A DNA stretch of 64,000 bases from Ctena decussata (GCA_963989385.1 OZ022514.1:25399222-25463221); one strand, 5' to 3'. Counted from the stretch's first letter, positions 41,601 to 56,600 are shown. Notes: generated by a model not told the origin, from the sequence alone. Numbers and translations are program-made.

Positions 41601-44600
41601 CGTCTGTCCGTCAACACTTTTAAACGACATCTCCTCTGAAGCCACTAGGCCGATTGAGCCCAAATTTCATCAGTAGCATCCTTGGGCTGGGGGATTGAAA
41701 GTTTGTTGGTTGCTATGGCAACTTAGAGTTCCCATAGACTTATAATGGGGAAAATTGAAAAATGGCATTTACTGGCAAGCCATTGCAGATATGTCGACAA
41801 ATCTTTTATAGAAACGTTTCTTGAGAAGTCTTCTATCAGCTTTAAGTTTTTTGGCCCACTGCTCCTTTTATTGGTTGCCATGGAAACCAAAATGAAAAAA
41901 AATAAAACCCTTAAAAATTATCTCCTCTGAAGCCACTGGGCCGATAAGGCCCAGATTTCATCTGTAGTATCCTTAGGCTGGGAGATTGAAAGTTTGTGTT
42001 TTTATGAAAATCGGCTCTGAAAATTGCTATGGCAACTTGTAGTTGCATTGACTTCTAAAGGGGAAAATTGAAACATGGCATTTACTGCCAAGCCATTGCA
42101 GATATGTTGACAAAACTTTTATAGAAATGTCCCTTGAGATGTCTTCTATCAGCTGTATGTTTTTTGGCCAAATGCTCCCTTTATTGGTTGCCATGGAAAT
42201 GAAAACGCACAAAAATGGGAACAAAATACTTTAAAATTTATCTCCGCCTAAGCCATTGGGCTGATAAGGCCCAGATTTCATTTATAGTATCCTTAGGTTG
42301 GGGGATTGATAGTTTATTGTTTTTATGAAAATCAGCTCTTTAGTTTGGTTGCTATGGCAACTTAGAGTTGCATTGACTTATAATGGGGAAAATCGAAAAA
42401 TTGCATTTACTACTAAGCCATTGCAGATATGTTGATAAAACTTTTATGGAAATGTTCCTTGAGAAGTCTTCTATCAGCTGTATGTTTTTTCGCCCACTGA
42501 TCCTTTTAATGTTTGCCATGGAAACCAAACTGCAAAAAAATGGGGAAAAAATACTTAAAAAATTATCTCCTAAAGCCATTGGGCCAATGGCATTTACTGC
42601 CAAGCCATTGAGGATATGATGACAATACTATATTAGAAATGTTTCTTGAGAAGTCTTCTTTCAGCTATATGTTTTTTGGCCCACTGCACTTTTTATACGC
42701 CCGTTTTGAAAAAACGGACGTATTATGTCATGGCGCTGTCCGTCCGTCCGTCCGTCCGTCCGTCTGTCCATCCGTCCGTCCGTCCGTAAACATTCTTGTG
42801 CGCTCCATAACTCATTAACCGTTTGGGATATATTCATGATATTTGGTAGGAATATGTATTAGGTTGGGGGAACGTGTCGCGTACAGAAGTGGTTGCTCCC
42901 CCTTCCTTAGTTTCCAAGTTGTGCCCCTTTGATTAATTTTTTCCCTGCCAGTCTTGTGCGCGCCATAACTAGATAACCGTTTGGGATATCTTCATGAAAC
43001 TTCATAGCAATGTGTATGAAGTCTCAACGATGTGTCGCATACAAAAATGGCTGCTCTCCCTTTCTTCATTTTAGAGTTACATCCCTTTCATTAGTTGATT
43101 ATGGTTATTTTTGTGTATACATATCTTGTGCATACCTTAACTTTGTAACCGTATGGAATATCATGATGAAACTTTATAGCAATGTGCATGATCACAAGAC
43201 GATGCGTGGCATACAAGAATGGTTGCTCCCCCTTTCTTCATTTTGGAGTTACTTCCCTTTGATAAGTAATTTTAGGCATTTCTCAGTCACTCCATATCTC
43301 CTTAACCTTTTGAAATATTAGAATGGAACTTTGTAGGAATATGTATAATAATGGGGCAATGTATCCCGAGCAAGAACCACAACTCTGGCTTACTGAATTA
43401 TCTGCCCTTGCATAAATTTCCTGTTTCCTCTGTGATTCCTTAACCCTACATGTGATTTTGTCAGGGGAATGTAGTAGAGCCAAGAATCTAGTATATTTAG
43501 TTTATGAATTATCTCCCTTGTTCAACTATGGCATTACTCAACTTTTGAGCCACAATAACTTTGAAGCTGATTTTTGGTATACTCATAGTATTTGATGTGT
43601 TAAATATTTGAATAATGTTGCCGTCATTAGTTATAAAGTGGTTGCCCCTGTTTGTCTGCCTATCCATCCTTTTGTAAACAATCTTGTTCATTCCATACTC
43701 CTTTATGACATTAAAACGGGCGTATTATGCGCCGCTTGCGAAGCCCTTGTTATTGGTTGTCATGGAAGCCATAGAGCAAGAAAAGGGGGGACAAAAAACT
43801 GAAAAAAAAATCTCTTGTGAAGCCGCTAGGCCGATTGGGTCAGAGTTTTTCTTTAGTATCTTTTGGCAGGGGAATTTGAAAATATGTGTTTACTATTTAC
43901 TTAGTATATGCATTTACTGCAATCAAAATATAGAAAATACTTACATATTTTGTTATCAACTCAACAGACTGTCAGACTTAGACTTTGTAGTTGTGTACTT
44001 TGTATTAGCCTGTACAAAATGTGACAGCAATTTTGGGCCTATACAAATTTGATAGCACTGTTGAGCTAGAAATCTGGTGAGCTTTGTGGCCCGTGGGCCT
44101 CTTGTTTCAATTTTTTTCAACACTAGTAATACATGTATTCACAGAGGGTAAATACCAGGGCCCAGTTGTCCAAACTAACAACATCATTAGTTAACAAGAA
44201 AGTGAGGAGCTCTTGCAGTTTAAAAGCTATTGATTTTGTGATTACTTTAAGACTTTAAGAATCCTTGATTAACAACTTGGTTTAGCCAATGATGCTTTTA
44301 CATATGAGCCCAGTTTGCTTACCCGACTGAGCTGAAGTTGTGCAGAGTGGCTATCAGTCTAGGATTCGTTTGACAGCAGGGCAATAATCTTATCTGATAC
44401 TTTCATTAATGATGGTTGACCAAACTGATACTATGTTGATTTCCTTGTTTGACAGACACTTTTTGCATGTATGGGGGAGACTTACTGACATATTGACTAA
44501 TGGGACTTTGACAGACATCACATAGTCTGCTTGCAAACTTCTTTTAACCCATTGCATTCTGGGTATTTTTTGTCGTCTGCTGAAATTGTCGTCTGCATCA

Positions 44601-47600
44601 AAAATAAAGAATATTTTGACAATATTGGTCCTAACTAAGGCTTGTAGAAATGATGTGTAGGCAGCAAACAGTTTGGATCTCAGATCAGGCCCCACATTTG
44701 TGGGGCCTGATCTGGATCCAAACTGTTGGCCCAGATACCCCTAAAGGGGTATGCCAAATGGAATGGGTTAACACCAGCCAGGTAACAGTGGACATGGTAT
44801 TCTGAAGTTGCCAGCTTAGTCTTGCCACTTTCCAAACTTGGATTAACATCGTGATCTACCATTGCCAGTTTTGTTTTACTCCAGTGGGAAACAAAGTCAG
44901 TATCTGCAGAACACAACCTTGCTATTGTCAATCCTTTAAGCGCCAAAAAACAGACGACAAACTTTACGTCTGCAAAATTAAAAAAAAATGCCTTGTCCAA
45001 GCTATATCAAACTGAGAATTCCAGGAGAACAAGACAAACAGGGTAGATTTAGATGAGGCGACTCACTATGAGCTGCCTTATCAGGATCTACATTGTTTGC
45101 GAATTCTGCTACTTTGTCTCTGGCACTTTAAAAAGTGTTAAACAAAGCAGTGACGGAATATGATGTTTTTGTCATGTTAAGTGGTATCATCTGATTTGCT
45201 TGAATTTGTCATTATGGTTCTAAGAGTTATAAACCGTATTGTTTTCTTTTTCTAGCAATGTTCTGATGGTACATATGCATCTGCCCAAGGAATGTCAGCT
45301 TGTGAGACGTGCCCCGCTGGCAAATACTGTTTACCTGTTGTTCCCGCCAATGCTTCTCTGAATGCCCAAGATTGCCCTGAGGGATATTTCTGTCCAGCAG
45401 GTAAGGTTGAGTTGCCTGAGAGCTTAACCCTTAAATGCCAGAAAAGCAGACGACAAATTCAATCTGCAAAATTTAAAAAATGTTACATCCGAATCATTCT
45501 GGAGAGAAATTTTTTCCTATAGCTAAATCATTGATTGTACATGACCATGTATTCATTCCATTTTAAGGCAAAGGTTTCCCCTTCCAAAACAGTTCTAAAA
45601 GTCTAGATCCATATTACAAGATGGATCTAAATTTTTATACGCCCGTTTTGAAAAAACGGACGTATTATGTCATGGCGCTGTCCGTCCGTCCGTCTGTCCG
45701 TCCGTAAACATTCTTGTGCGCGCCATAACTCAGTAACCATTTAGGATATCTTCATGAAATTTTATAGGCATATGTATTAGGTTGGGGGAACGTGTCGCGT
45801 ACAAGAATGGTTGCTCCCCCTTTCTTAGTTTTGAAGTTATGCCCCTTTGATCAATTTTTTCCCTGCAAGTCTTGTGCGCGCCATAACTAGATAACTGTTT
45901 GGGATATCTTTATAAAACTTCATAGCAATGTGTATGAAGTCCTAACGATGTGTCGCGTACAAGAATGGCTGCTCTCCCTTTCTTCATTTTAGAGTTACGT
46001 CCATTTCATTAGTACTTTGAGCCTATTTTTGTGTATACTTATCTTGTGCATGCCAAAACTTGATAACCGTTTGGAATATCATGATGAAACTTTATAGCTA
46101 TGTGCATGATCACAAGACAATGTGTCATATATAAGAATGGTTGCTCCCTCTTTCTTAATTTTGGAGTAACCTCCATTTGATTAGTATTTTCAGGTGTTTC
46201 TCATTTACTCCATATCTCCTGAACCTTTTGAAATATTAGAATGAAGCTTTGTAGGAATGTGTATAATAATGGGGCAATGTATCCTGAACAAGAATCACAA
46301 CTCTGGCTTACTTACTGAATTATCTGCCCTTGCATATTTCCTCCTTAAATGGTATGTATATTATAAAAAAAAAATGATTTCAAGGGAATATACTAGAACC
46401 AAAAAAGTTATATCTAGTATAATTAGGTTATCTCCCTTATTCCACTTTGTGTAAGTGATCTAGTTCATTCTGTTACTGCTTTATGACATTTAAACGGGCG
46501 TATAATGCGCCGCTTGCGAAGCCCTTGTTGGGATTGTCTTTCAAGACACAAATAGATTTAGGGGATTGTTTTGGAAGAGAAAAAGCTATTTAATACATGT
46601 ACAGTGGACCCTCTTGACAGAGACAGCATTTGTTCCCAAACATTTTGCTGTTAAACTGAATTTGCTGTTGTAAAGAATACACATTTAGAACAATATGGCT
46701 ATTTCGTGCATATCAAAATCATGTTATAAAAAATTTTGCTGTTGTAATGAGTGTCGTTATAAAGAGTGTTGAATGTAGTTGAATATATGACTAATTTTCA
46801 TATTTGGAGTACTTTTGAAGAGAGACATCCCTGTCTTATAGTCAAATGAATATGATACCATATACGCGGTAATTTTCGTGGGTTCAAATTTTCGCGGTAA
46901 AGTGTCAAAAACATAAACATTAATCTCCGCGATTTTTTAATTTTTCGCGGTTAGCAACATGCACGAAAAGCAAAACTACTTTTTTACTTGAACAAGTTCT
47001 TTCATTAACCTGCGGCAGGGCTGCCGCACGTTAATGAAAGAACTGGTTCAAGTGAAAAGTACCAGCAATTACCGAAGCAAACAGAAGCAAAATATATGAA
47101 CACTGTGTCAACAGAATATACTTTGTAAGAAACAGGAAATTATTTTGCGGTTTTGATATTTGCGGTTTCTAACTGACCGCAAAAAATGGAACACCGTGAA
47201 AACTATCTTGTATACGGTAATTGAAAAGCGGAAACTTCTATTTTGGAAAATCAGTAGGGTGATAGTTAATAGGACTGAACTGGGAAAGGTATAAAATAAA
47301 GTGAGTCGCGACATGACAAAACCAGCAATGTGGTTGTGTGCCCAGCGCAGACTCAGATCAGCCTAGGTATCCGCCCAGTTTGACAAGACTCTTCCCTAAG
47401 CGCTTAAAGGGTAGCTAAGGGACTGAGCTACCTTCATGCGGACAGCAAAGACTCTGATCAGACTGGGCGGATGCCCAGGCTGATCTGAGTCTGCACTGGG
47501 CGCACAACCACATTGTTGGTTTTCTCATGTCGCGGCTCAAGTAAAAAAGGCAGAGTTTTAAATTTTACCTTTGCCACACCTGCTTGCCTGCTTTAACAGA

Positions 47601-50600
47601 CAGGTGGAAAGAAGCAGTCCATCTTTCCATCTGTCTGTTCCTCTGACAGTCAATATTTGCAACTGTCCAAGCATTAATGGGGCATTATTTAAGCCGAGAC
47701 ACAACAAAACCAACAAAGTGGTACATGCCCCCAGTGAAGACTCAGATCAGCCTGGGCATCTGCTGTGCACTTTAAGGGTAGGTAAAGATCCAGGCTAGCT
47801 TAACGTAGAAAGCAGAGATACTGACCAAACTGAGTGTATGCCCAGGCTGACCCAAGTCTTTGCTGGGTGCACATTCAATTTGTTGATTTCGTCGTGTTAC
47901 GGCTCATTTAGGGCCTGAAAAGTGACAAACCAAGCCATCCACTGAAAGGCTTCCAATAAACAATTGATATTTTCAGCAGTGTAAGAAAAATAGCTGCACT
48001 TTGTCATCACAAAAATTGCTGATATTTGCTTTAATATCACAAAAATTGCTGATATTTGCTTTAATATCCCATGGACCACGCTGATCGAGTGAGCATCCAA
48101 ACACATATAAACTGCAGTATTTGAGGAATTTACTACTGGAATTTTGCAGTTCTGGCCTTTCAGTATGAAATTATTTTTGGAAAAAGAGGAATGGAGCATT
48201 TATTAGGGCGGAAACATTAAACAGGGGAAATACTGCACTTGTAGTCTGGCAATACAAAGTGTTTTGCATTGATTCCCAGATTTTCACAGTATCAGTAACA
48301 AACTGCATTTGCCATTTCAAAAGTTTTCCCATAGCTCTGATGAGCTTGTCTTGAGTAAATTTTCATGTTCTCTTGTTATTTCTAGGTACCGGTTCTGACT
48401 GGCAGCCATGTCCTGCAGGAACTTACAGCAATACCCCGGGACTCAGTAACACCAGCCAGTGTCTAGATTGTGATGGTGGACAATACTGCAATGATGTTCA
48501 TCTGACGGCTCCGACAGGCTCCTGTGCTGCAGGTATTCTAGATCACTTGTTAACCCTGAAAGCCCCCAAAAAGCAGACGACAAAATTTACATCTGCAAGA
48601 ATTTCAAAAAATGTTTCTTACAAGCTATATCATATTGAGAATTCAAAGACTAGAGGGCAAACAGTGCAGACCCAGATGAGGCAGCTCATGATGAGCTGCC
48701 TCATCTGGATCTACACTGTTCGCAAATTCAACTATTTTCTTTTCCTATTTTGGATTTCTAGACTTTTAAACTCTTCAGATGAATGGGTAGTCGTCCATGT
48801 TTTTCTGCCATTTTTTTTCAAAGGAAAACAGTTTTTGTGACTTCTGTTTGTTTTGAAAAATAAATAGTAAGTATTTTCCAATATCATTATGGCATATAGA
48901 TACTCGTGATAGAAAGCGTAAACTAGGTTGAAAAGTTTGTTTGTTTCTCTTTTGGAAGGGAGGCTACCCTGAAAAAAACTTGTGGTATTTGAATCCCATC
49001 TTCCACATGACTGGCTGTTAAAAGAAAGAATTTTGTTTCATTAGGGAGCAAACAGATTCCTTTTAGTTTAAACAATATTTTATTTACTACACACTACATG
49101 GTTACAAAACAGTACAATATACAATATGGTACAGGATCTGACGGTAAGCGAAACACTTTTATGAAATTCCTTTTATCAGTTAGTCCAGTGGTGGGAGCAA
49201 AGTCTTACCTTTCAAAGTAGCCACTTATTATGAGCAGTGAGGTAAATCTTTAAAGCTAAGTGAGAACTTCCTGAGTTGTATATACTCTCATATACTTACA
49301 TGTACTTGGTTGTTAATTTGGGTTTCCCCCTCCCAAATAACCCCCAAAATCTAGATCTGTCTTATAAGACAGATCTAGATTTTTGGGATTGTTTTGAAAG
49401 GGAAAACTCCATGTTAAAATTAGTCACAACTGATTTAGGCTTTGGGGTGTTTCTAGAGGTGGAGAAGCCCCCTCTGCTAGGTGCTTTACATGTATTAGGA
49501 TATTTTGCTTTTTATTTCCTACTTCCTCAGATGAATATCCACTTATATTATTTTTCTTCCTGTTTCAGGCTATTATTGTACAATTGGAGTCAATGTCCAG
49601 ATGCCAAATGCAAGTTTTACCGGTACAGGCGGAGTATGTACTGTGGGACATAGATGTCCTGCTGGCTCCACTATACCGGATCCCTGCCCAGCCGGCACTT
49701 ATAATGATATGGAGGGTCAGGAAGACTGCTTGACTTGCCCTCAGGGATATTTCTGTCTTGCCAGTGCTGATTCCTTCTCCTCAAATCCTTGCCCAGTTGG
49801 TAAGTGGTTGCACAGCTTCTAAGAATGAAACAAAATAAATCACTTACCATAAAAAATCTAGCATCTAAAAAATGCAGATGGCACTGTTTGCTCAGACCTG
49901 TATGTCCCCCTACTAAAAGTAGGGAAAATCAAAATGTTATATGTTTTGGTTCTTAAGCTTCTTCCGGTCTGGCCACATACTTTCGTTTCTCCTTCCACTG
50001 ATTCAAGAAGGGCAGTTGTCAGTTTCTGGCGAAAAGTATGTGCACTTAGTACTGGTTAACCGCTTAGGAGGTCTAAGCCTGCCCAGGAATAGTGTGGTTA
50101 GGTTAACTGACCATCCCAACATGACCATATCTGTTTACCGAGGACGTTAAGCATCAAATCAATCTTCCGACAATAAGCATAAACAATGATACAAAAAATT
50201 ATCTATTTACGCCAAAATGACGTCATTGTCATCTGTAAGTGAAGCCTCAGGGCCGGCACTTAGAATTTTACAGAAAAAAATCAGATGCATTGTCAGATTT
50301 GAGTTTGTAAGAGAGCACTAAACACCTTACATCATATGAGCCGTGACACAAAAATACCAACAAAGTGGTCATGCGCCCAGCGCAGACTCAGATTAGCCTG
50401 GGCATCCATCAAGTTTGATCAGGCTCCTCGCTAAGTGCTTAAAGGGTAGCTAAGAGTCGAAGCTAGCTTCATACGGGCAGTGAAGACTCTGATCAGACTG
50501 GGCGGATGCCCAGGCTGATCTGAGTCTGCACTAGGCGCACATCCACATTGTTGGTTTTTTTGCGTCACAGCTCATATCAGAGTTTCTTTGGTAAATCTTC

Positions 50601-53600
50601 ATTTCTTATTTGATGGCCTCAGCCCACGCTTAGTTAGGCTTTCAAATACTGTACTTTCATTTTCACTGACTTTTTCCATTGATGCATAGATATGGCGGGT
50701 GTATTATAATAGGCAGGTGATGCTTACTACTCTGAGCACCTGATCACACCTTTGTTTTGGGGTCCATGTCTGTGTATCTAGAATATTCCAGAATTGTCAA
50801 TGTTTAAATGGCTTCAGAGTTCGGACTTGTGATTTGGGTACTTTGACCACTTTATTTATGAATAGACTGAAGTCTCTCCTTTGACATTATATGATGACGA
50901 CTGTTAAGAATCTCACATATTAAGCCAGCGATTCCTAGCATTCCATCAATAGGACATTAGCCAATAGTGCAGACCTAGATCAGATGCAGCAAAATGCAGC
51001 ATCTGAACTCGGTCTTCGCTATTTGCTTTAGACAAATGAGTATTTCTTTGTAAAATAGAACAAAAAAGATCAAAATAAACCAAACCAAACCAGACACCCA
51101 ATAATTGAAAAATGGACTTACCCATTTGATAAGGCTGGAATACTCCACTGAGGATAACTGGTTTAATAGATTGGTTTGATTCTATGCTGTTCACAAGTGT
51201 ATCAACCTTTTCAGTTGACGCAGCTTAGATAAATTCAGTGTGTTTTTGTCTTTGATATTTAGGTCACTATTGTCCAAATGGCACTGAATTTTCGACACAA
51301 TACAAATGTCCAGCGGGTACATACAATCCACTGACAACTTCAACAGAACTTGGTGACTGTGCTGATTGTCCCGGAGGCTTGTATTGCCAAGGAGAAGGAC
51401 AAAATACGTGGACTGGCAACTGTTACGCAGGCTGGTACTGTTCTGGAGGCTCGGACAGCCCTAATACAACAACACATGGAGGTGAATGCCAGCCGGGAAC
51501 CTATTGTCCTGAACGTAAGTTTTTAAGATTGGAAGTGCACAGTTTCTTATTACCACAGACTACAGTTGTAGTTCCAAGGTAGTTTTTATTTGGCTGTTTG
51601 AGAAACCATACATATTAAGATACGATGGAAAGGGCCGGGCCGGGTAGCGCAATCGGTAGGGCACCTGACTCGTAAGTCAGAGGTCCTGGGTTCGAATCCC
51701 GGTCTGGCCACATACTTTCGTTTCTCCTTCCGCTGATTCAAGAAGGGTAGTTGTCAGTTACTGGCGAAAGTATGTGCACTTAGTACTGGTTAACCGCTTA
51801 GGAGGTCTAAGCCTGCCCAGGAATAGTGTGGTTAGGTTAACTGACCGTCCCGACATGACCTTAGTTGTTTACCGTGGACGTTAAGCATCAAATCAACCAA
51901 CCAACCAACGATGGAAAGGTCTAAAAATAAAGTGTAAATAGAAGAATTAAAATTTGATTTTTCAGCATTCATCGTGTGAAGAAGCAAGTGGTGGTCACTA
52001 AAATTCTACAAGAAGGGCTTTGCACTTCCTGCAATTTTAGCTTCACCTACTGGCTTCGATGAAGGCTAAATGCTAAAAATCAAATTTCATTTCTTAACTG
52101 AAGTTACCAAAAGACATGTATTTGCAGTTACGGCTGAGCTGGCAGTGTCCAAATTTTTTGGGCTCATATTCAGCATAGAAGTTCTTCATTTAGAACTGCA
52201 GTCTCACCAGTCTTTGCAACACAGAATATCCCAAAATACTCTCCTTGTATATTCAAACAACAAAGGTCCTGACCCTTCCGTCCCACCTGCGACTAGCAGA
52301 AGGGAAACATAGGTTTTACGGGTCTGCGGTGTTAACTTTGCATCAAGGTTTCTGGTTAAGCTCTGTTCTGTGACAATGTGCTGACAGGCGAGACATAGTG
52401 TTCCCCGGCTTATGCTTGTTAAACCTGTTGTTTGTTTTTTTCATGAAGCATTATGGGTATTTCTTTTCCAGTGTCAGCATTGATGGCAGAAACTTTTGTC
52501 ACGTTTTCCAGTTGAAATCTGTTACCATAACAGTGCACAGTTAGGCGAGACACAGCATTTTGTGGAAATTTTGTTATTGAGTTTTGTTAGTTTTGTTACC
52601 ATGACAGTGCACAGTTAGGCGAGACAAAGCATTCTGTGGAAATTTTGTTACTGAGTTTTGTTTTGTTCATCAAAGAGTTTGACTCAAAGTATTGGGAAAG
52701 ATATGTCTGATCAAACATTGTACATCCAGATCAGGGTCTACACTGTTTGCCATTCCATCTGCATCTATTGGGTGCATCACAGGTTGTAAAACAAACTGTC
52801 CCAATTTTATGACAATTATTATTATTATAATTATTTAACGTGTCCCAAGATTTAGAAATTTTACGGTATTTCAGAATCAGTTTTGTTCATCCAGGATTTT
52901 TGAATATTTCAGAATCATCCGGTCCTACCCAGTGTCCTGGCGGTAAATATTGTCAGACTGCTGGTCTAGCCAACTACACAGGGGACTGCCAGGCAGGGTA
53001 TTTCTGCACTCTTGGAGCTAGTGTTCAGCATCCCACAGACGGAACGACAGGAGATATCTGTCCAGCAGGTTCCTATTGCCCAGAAGGGTCCTCAGCACCC
53101 ATAAGCTGCGGAATCGGAACTTACAGTCCTAGCACGGGAAATACTGATATCTCAGACTGTCTCAACTGTACTGCGGGAGAACACTGCGCTAATAATAGTC
53201 TCACAGCAACGTCAGGTGAGTAAGATGTGACCTATACATGCCCAATGTGATTAAGGTTATTTGTTACAGAGCTCCAGATAAAAGGACTAAGAAGGATAGT
53301 TTAGGGATAATTTTCCAGATTTCCTTATAAATACGCATGTTGTGACCCACCATTAGAACCGTCTCGGCGAGACCGTTGTAATGAGGGGTCAAAACATATG
53401 TTTTCTTTGAGAAATAATGAATGTTATATTTTAATCATCCTCAAAAACCAATGTTATTTGGAGCTCTGTGCTAGAAAAAATAGCAGGCACATGGAACTTA
53501 GAATGGTCAAAATATCTGCCTTGCAATACAGCTGCCATTACCAAAACGGGGAAAAATTTAATCCTTATAGCAGCAAAAATGCAGATGACAAAATTTACAT

Positions 53601-56600
53601 CTGATTAGCAGCAAAAAGCAGATGACAAAATTTACATCAGATTGCAGCAAAAAGCAGATGACAAAAGACAAAATTTACATCAGATTAGCAGCAAAAAGCA
53701 GATGACAAAATGTACATCAGATTAGCAGCTAAACGCAGATGATAAAATTTACATCAGATTAGCAGCAAAAAGCAGATGATAAAATTTACATCAGATTAGC
53801 AGCAAAAAGCAGATGATAAAATTTACATCAGATTAGCAGCAAAAAGCAGATGATAAAATTTACATCAGATTAGCAGCAAAAAGCAGACAACAAATTAACA
53901 TCAGATAAGCAGCAAAAAACAGACAAAAAGATTTACATCAGGTTCCAAAAAAACAACAACAAAGTTTCATTCAAGGTATTACATATTGAGAATTCAAGGA
54001 CTAGAGGGCAGACAGTGTAGATCCAGGTGACAAGTATGTACTGCCTCATCTGGATCTACCATGTTCGCAAATTCATCTATTGTCATTTCTGGTGCTTTTA
54101 GGGTTAAATGACATTTTCTCCAGAACTTCTGAATTAACGAGTTTCAAATCTGATGAGTATCTTTGCAAGAAATAAATGTTATTCGGATCCAGCAGCCAAT
54201 ATGACCTCTTGTACTGTATCAGCTTTATAACAGACATGATTTCTCTGCCAGTATGTGTGTGTGTGTGTGTGGGGGGGGGGGGGGGGTCACGTTCCCAGGC
54301 TATAGCATATTTAACCTGTATAGGTAAAGGTGAAAAAAATCTATTGGACCAATCAGTGGACCAAATTCACCAATTATGATAATTTCATTGGCTGATTGGA
54401 GATGGTGACACTATGTGATCAAGAGACAGAATGACACTTTGGAAGTTAATCTTCCATATATAGTCCATTCCTGCCTGTAAAAAATTCATCAATCAAACCA
54501 AGGTTACAAAGCCTTTCTTTAAAAAAACACTGCAAGAATAAGGTTATATGCAGCACCTTTTGTCCTAATATTTACATGATAGATCATCAGCTAACACAAT
54601 TCCCTTCCCAAGCAATCCAAAAAATCTAGATTCATCATAAGATGAATCTAGATTTTATGGTTGTTTAGGAAAGAAAAAGAAAACAAAGAACTTTCTTATA
54701 CTGAAAGAAAATAATACAATAATTTATTTCATTCAGGTGATTGTACTGCTGGCTACTACTGCCCAGAAGGGGAGAGTACTCCAGACAGATTGGAATGTAC
54801 CATCGGCCATTATTGCCCCACTGGTTCGTCGAGCCCGACAATTTGTCCAAGTGGTGAATACCAGGATCAGCTTGGGCAGTCCAGCTGTAAGCCGTGCCCA
54901 GGGGGTTATTATTGCGACAACAGCGGAGGGGTTGTGACTATAAGCGGTGCCATTGCTTGTCCGGAAGGATATTACTGTCCTGAAGGTATGACTTTTTATT
55001 GTTTCATACTATATACAAGGTAATTTTCGAGGGTTTAAATTTTCTTGGTTAAGTGTCAAAAACATAAACATCAATTTTCGCGATTTTTGATTTTTGTGGT
55101 AAGCAATATGCACGAAAAGCAAAACTACAGTACTTCTTTTTCACTTGAGCCAGTTTGTTCATTAACCTGCAGGGCAACAAAATATATTAAAATTGTGTCT
55201 ACAGAAGATACTTTGTAAGAAACAGGAAATTATTTCGCAATCTTAATAATTGCTGTTTTGAAGTGCCTGCGAAATACCGCGAAAAATGGAACCCGGCGAA
55301 AATTATCTAATATACGGTAATTGTATTAAATTTCAGTATTGGGACAGATAGGTGTGAGCAAACAATGCTGACCTATATCAGACTGCTCCTAGAGAAGCAG
55401 AAAAACATAACATCATTCCATCTGCATCTTTTGGACTCGTTACTACATTGTAAAATCAAACTGTTCCATTTTTGTCTCGCCTGCAACTAGCAGAAGTGAG
55501 ACATAGGCAGTACTTTTCAGGTGTCGTCTGCAGTGGCGTCTCAGGTGTCGTCAGCAGTGGCAGACGACAAACTTAACGTCAGGTTTTCCGGCTTAGCTTT
55601 GTTTTATGACAATGTACAGAAGGGCAAGACACCTCATTTCAGTGGAGTTTTTGTTAGATCCACTATGGTAATTATTTTAAGTGTCCCAGTTTATTGATTT
55701 TTATGGTACCATGGCTTCGGAAAACACACTGGGTAAGCGGCAATAGAAAACATTCATGCAGTCGACAAACGCGGATCAAAAATCATTAGAAACAGCATTT
55801 TTGATTGCAAATTGGGGACAATTTGCAATCAAAAAAGCTGTTTCTAACGGTTTTTGATCTGGGTTAATCGATTGGTAACAGCATTTTTTAGAGCTGCCTA
55901 CCCGATGTGGAAAATGCATACAAGTGCTTATACCATATTCCTTGCATCACAGTCTGACTATTCTGTTATGATTAGAATTAACACTAGCATCTTCATCAAA
56001 TTACATGATTATGTAACCATGTGAACATTACAGGTCAATACAGAAATTACCCAATTTAACGTCAGGCACCCATTAGACATGCTGTATTGTCTTCATACAA
56101 TTTTTGTTAAGAACTCAGTTTTGTCACAAATAGTCAAACTTACATGAAGCCGCTATTGAAGGTGAATGGGTATACTTTTTGGGAAGTAACTGGTATTTTC
56201 ATTTTTACCTCCCTTCTCAGTGGGGTCAACTCTTAAAGCAAATAAAAAAAAATTGCTCCTCGAGGAGTTGCTGCCCCTGAAAGTATACCCATTCACATTA
56301 AAGGATTGAATTATCAGAATATAGAGAATCTCACACGAGTGGTTAGTTTATATGAAATTTAGGAAACAAGCCTTCAGAGAGTTTCATAAATTTCATATGA
56401 AATGACCACGAGTGTACAAGAGTTTGTTTCTGATATGCCCTTTTACCTTTTAAAATAGAATTTTAACGCCTTCAAACTGAACATTATGCTTTGCTGACAT
56501 GGACATTGGCAATGACATTACGTGTACATGCCAAAGTGCTATTACATGTGTGCTCATAAGATTTTTATGACAGGACATTATTCACTGAATAACAGCCAGG

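Noticed and set aside
43010..43321. 103-codon open frame
   Set aside because: Lies within the tandem units of a family J transposon and follows its repeat pattern.
51640..51712. Possible functional tRNA gene (CGT anticodon-like loop)
   Set aside because: The anticodon arm folds with a 6- or 8-nt loop rather than 7, and the head is followed by the same conserved body seen at 49962 and 23738, so it is a SINE head.
53571..53940. CRISPR-like 37-bp repeats
   Set aside because: Contiguous units without spacers, derived from a transposon arm.
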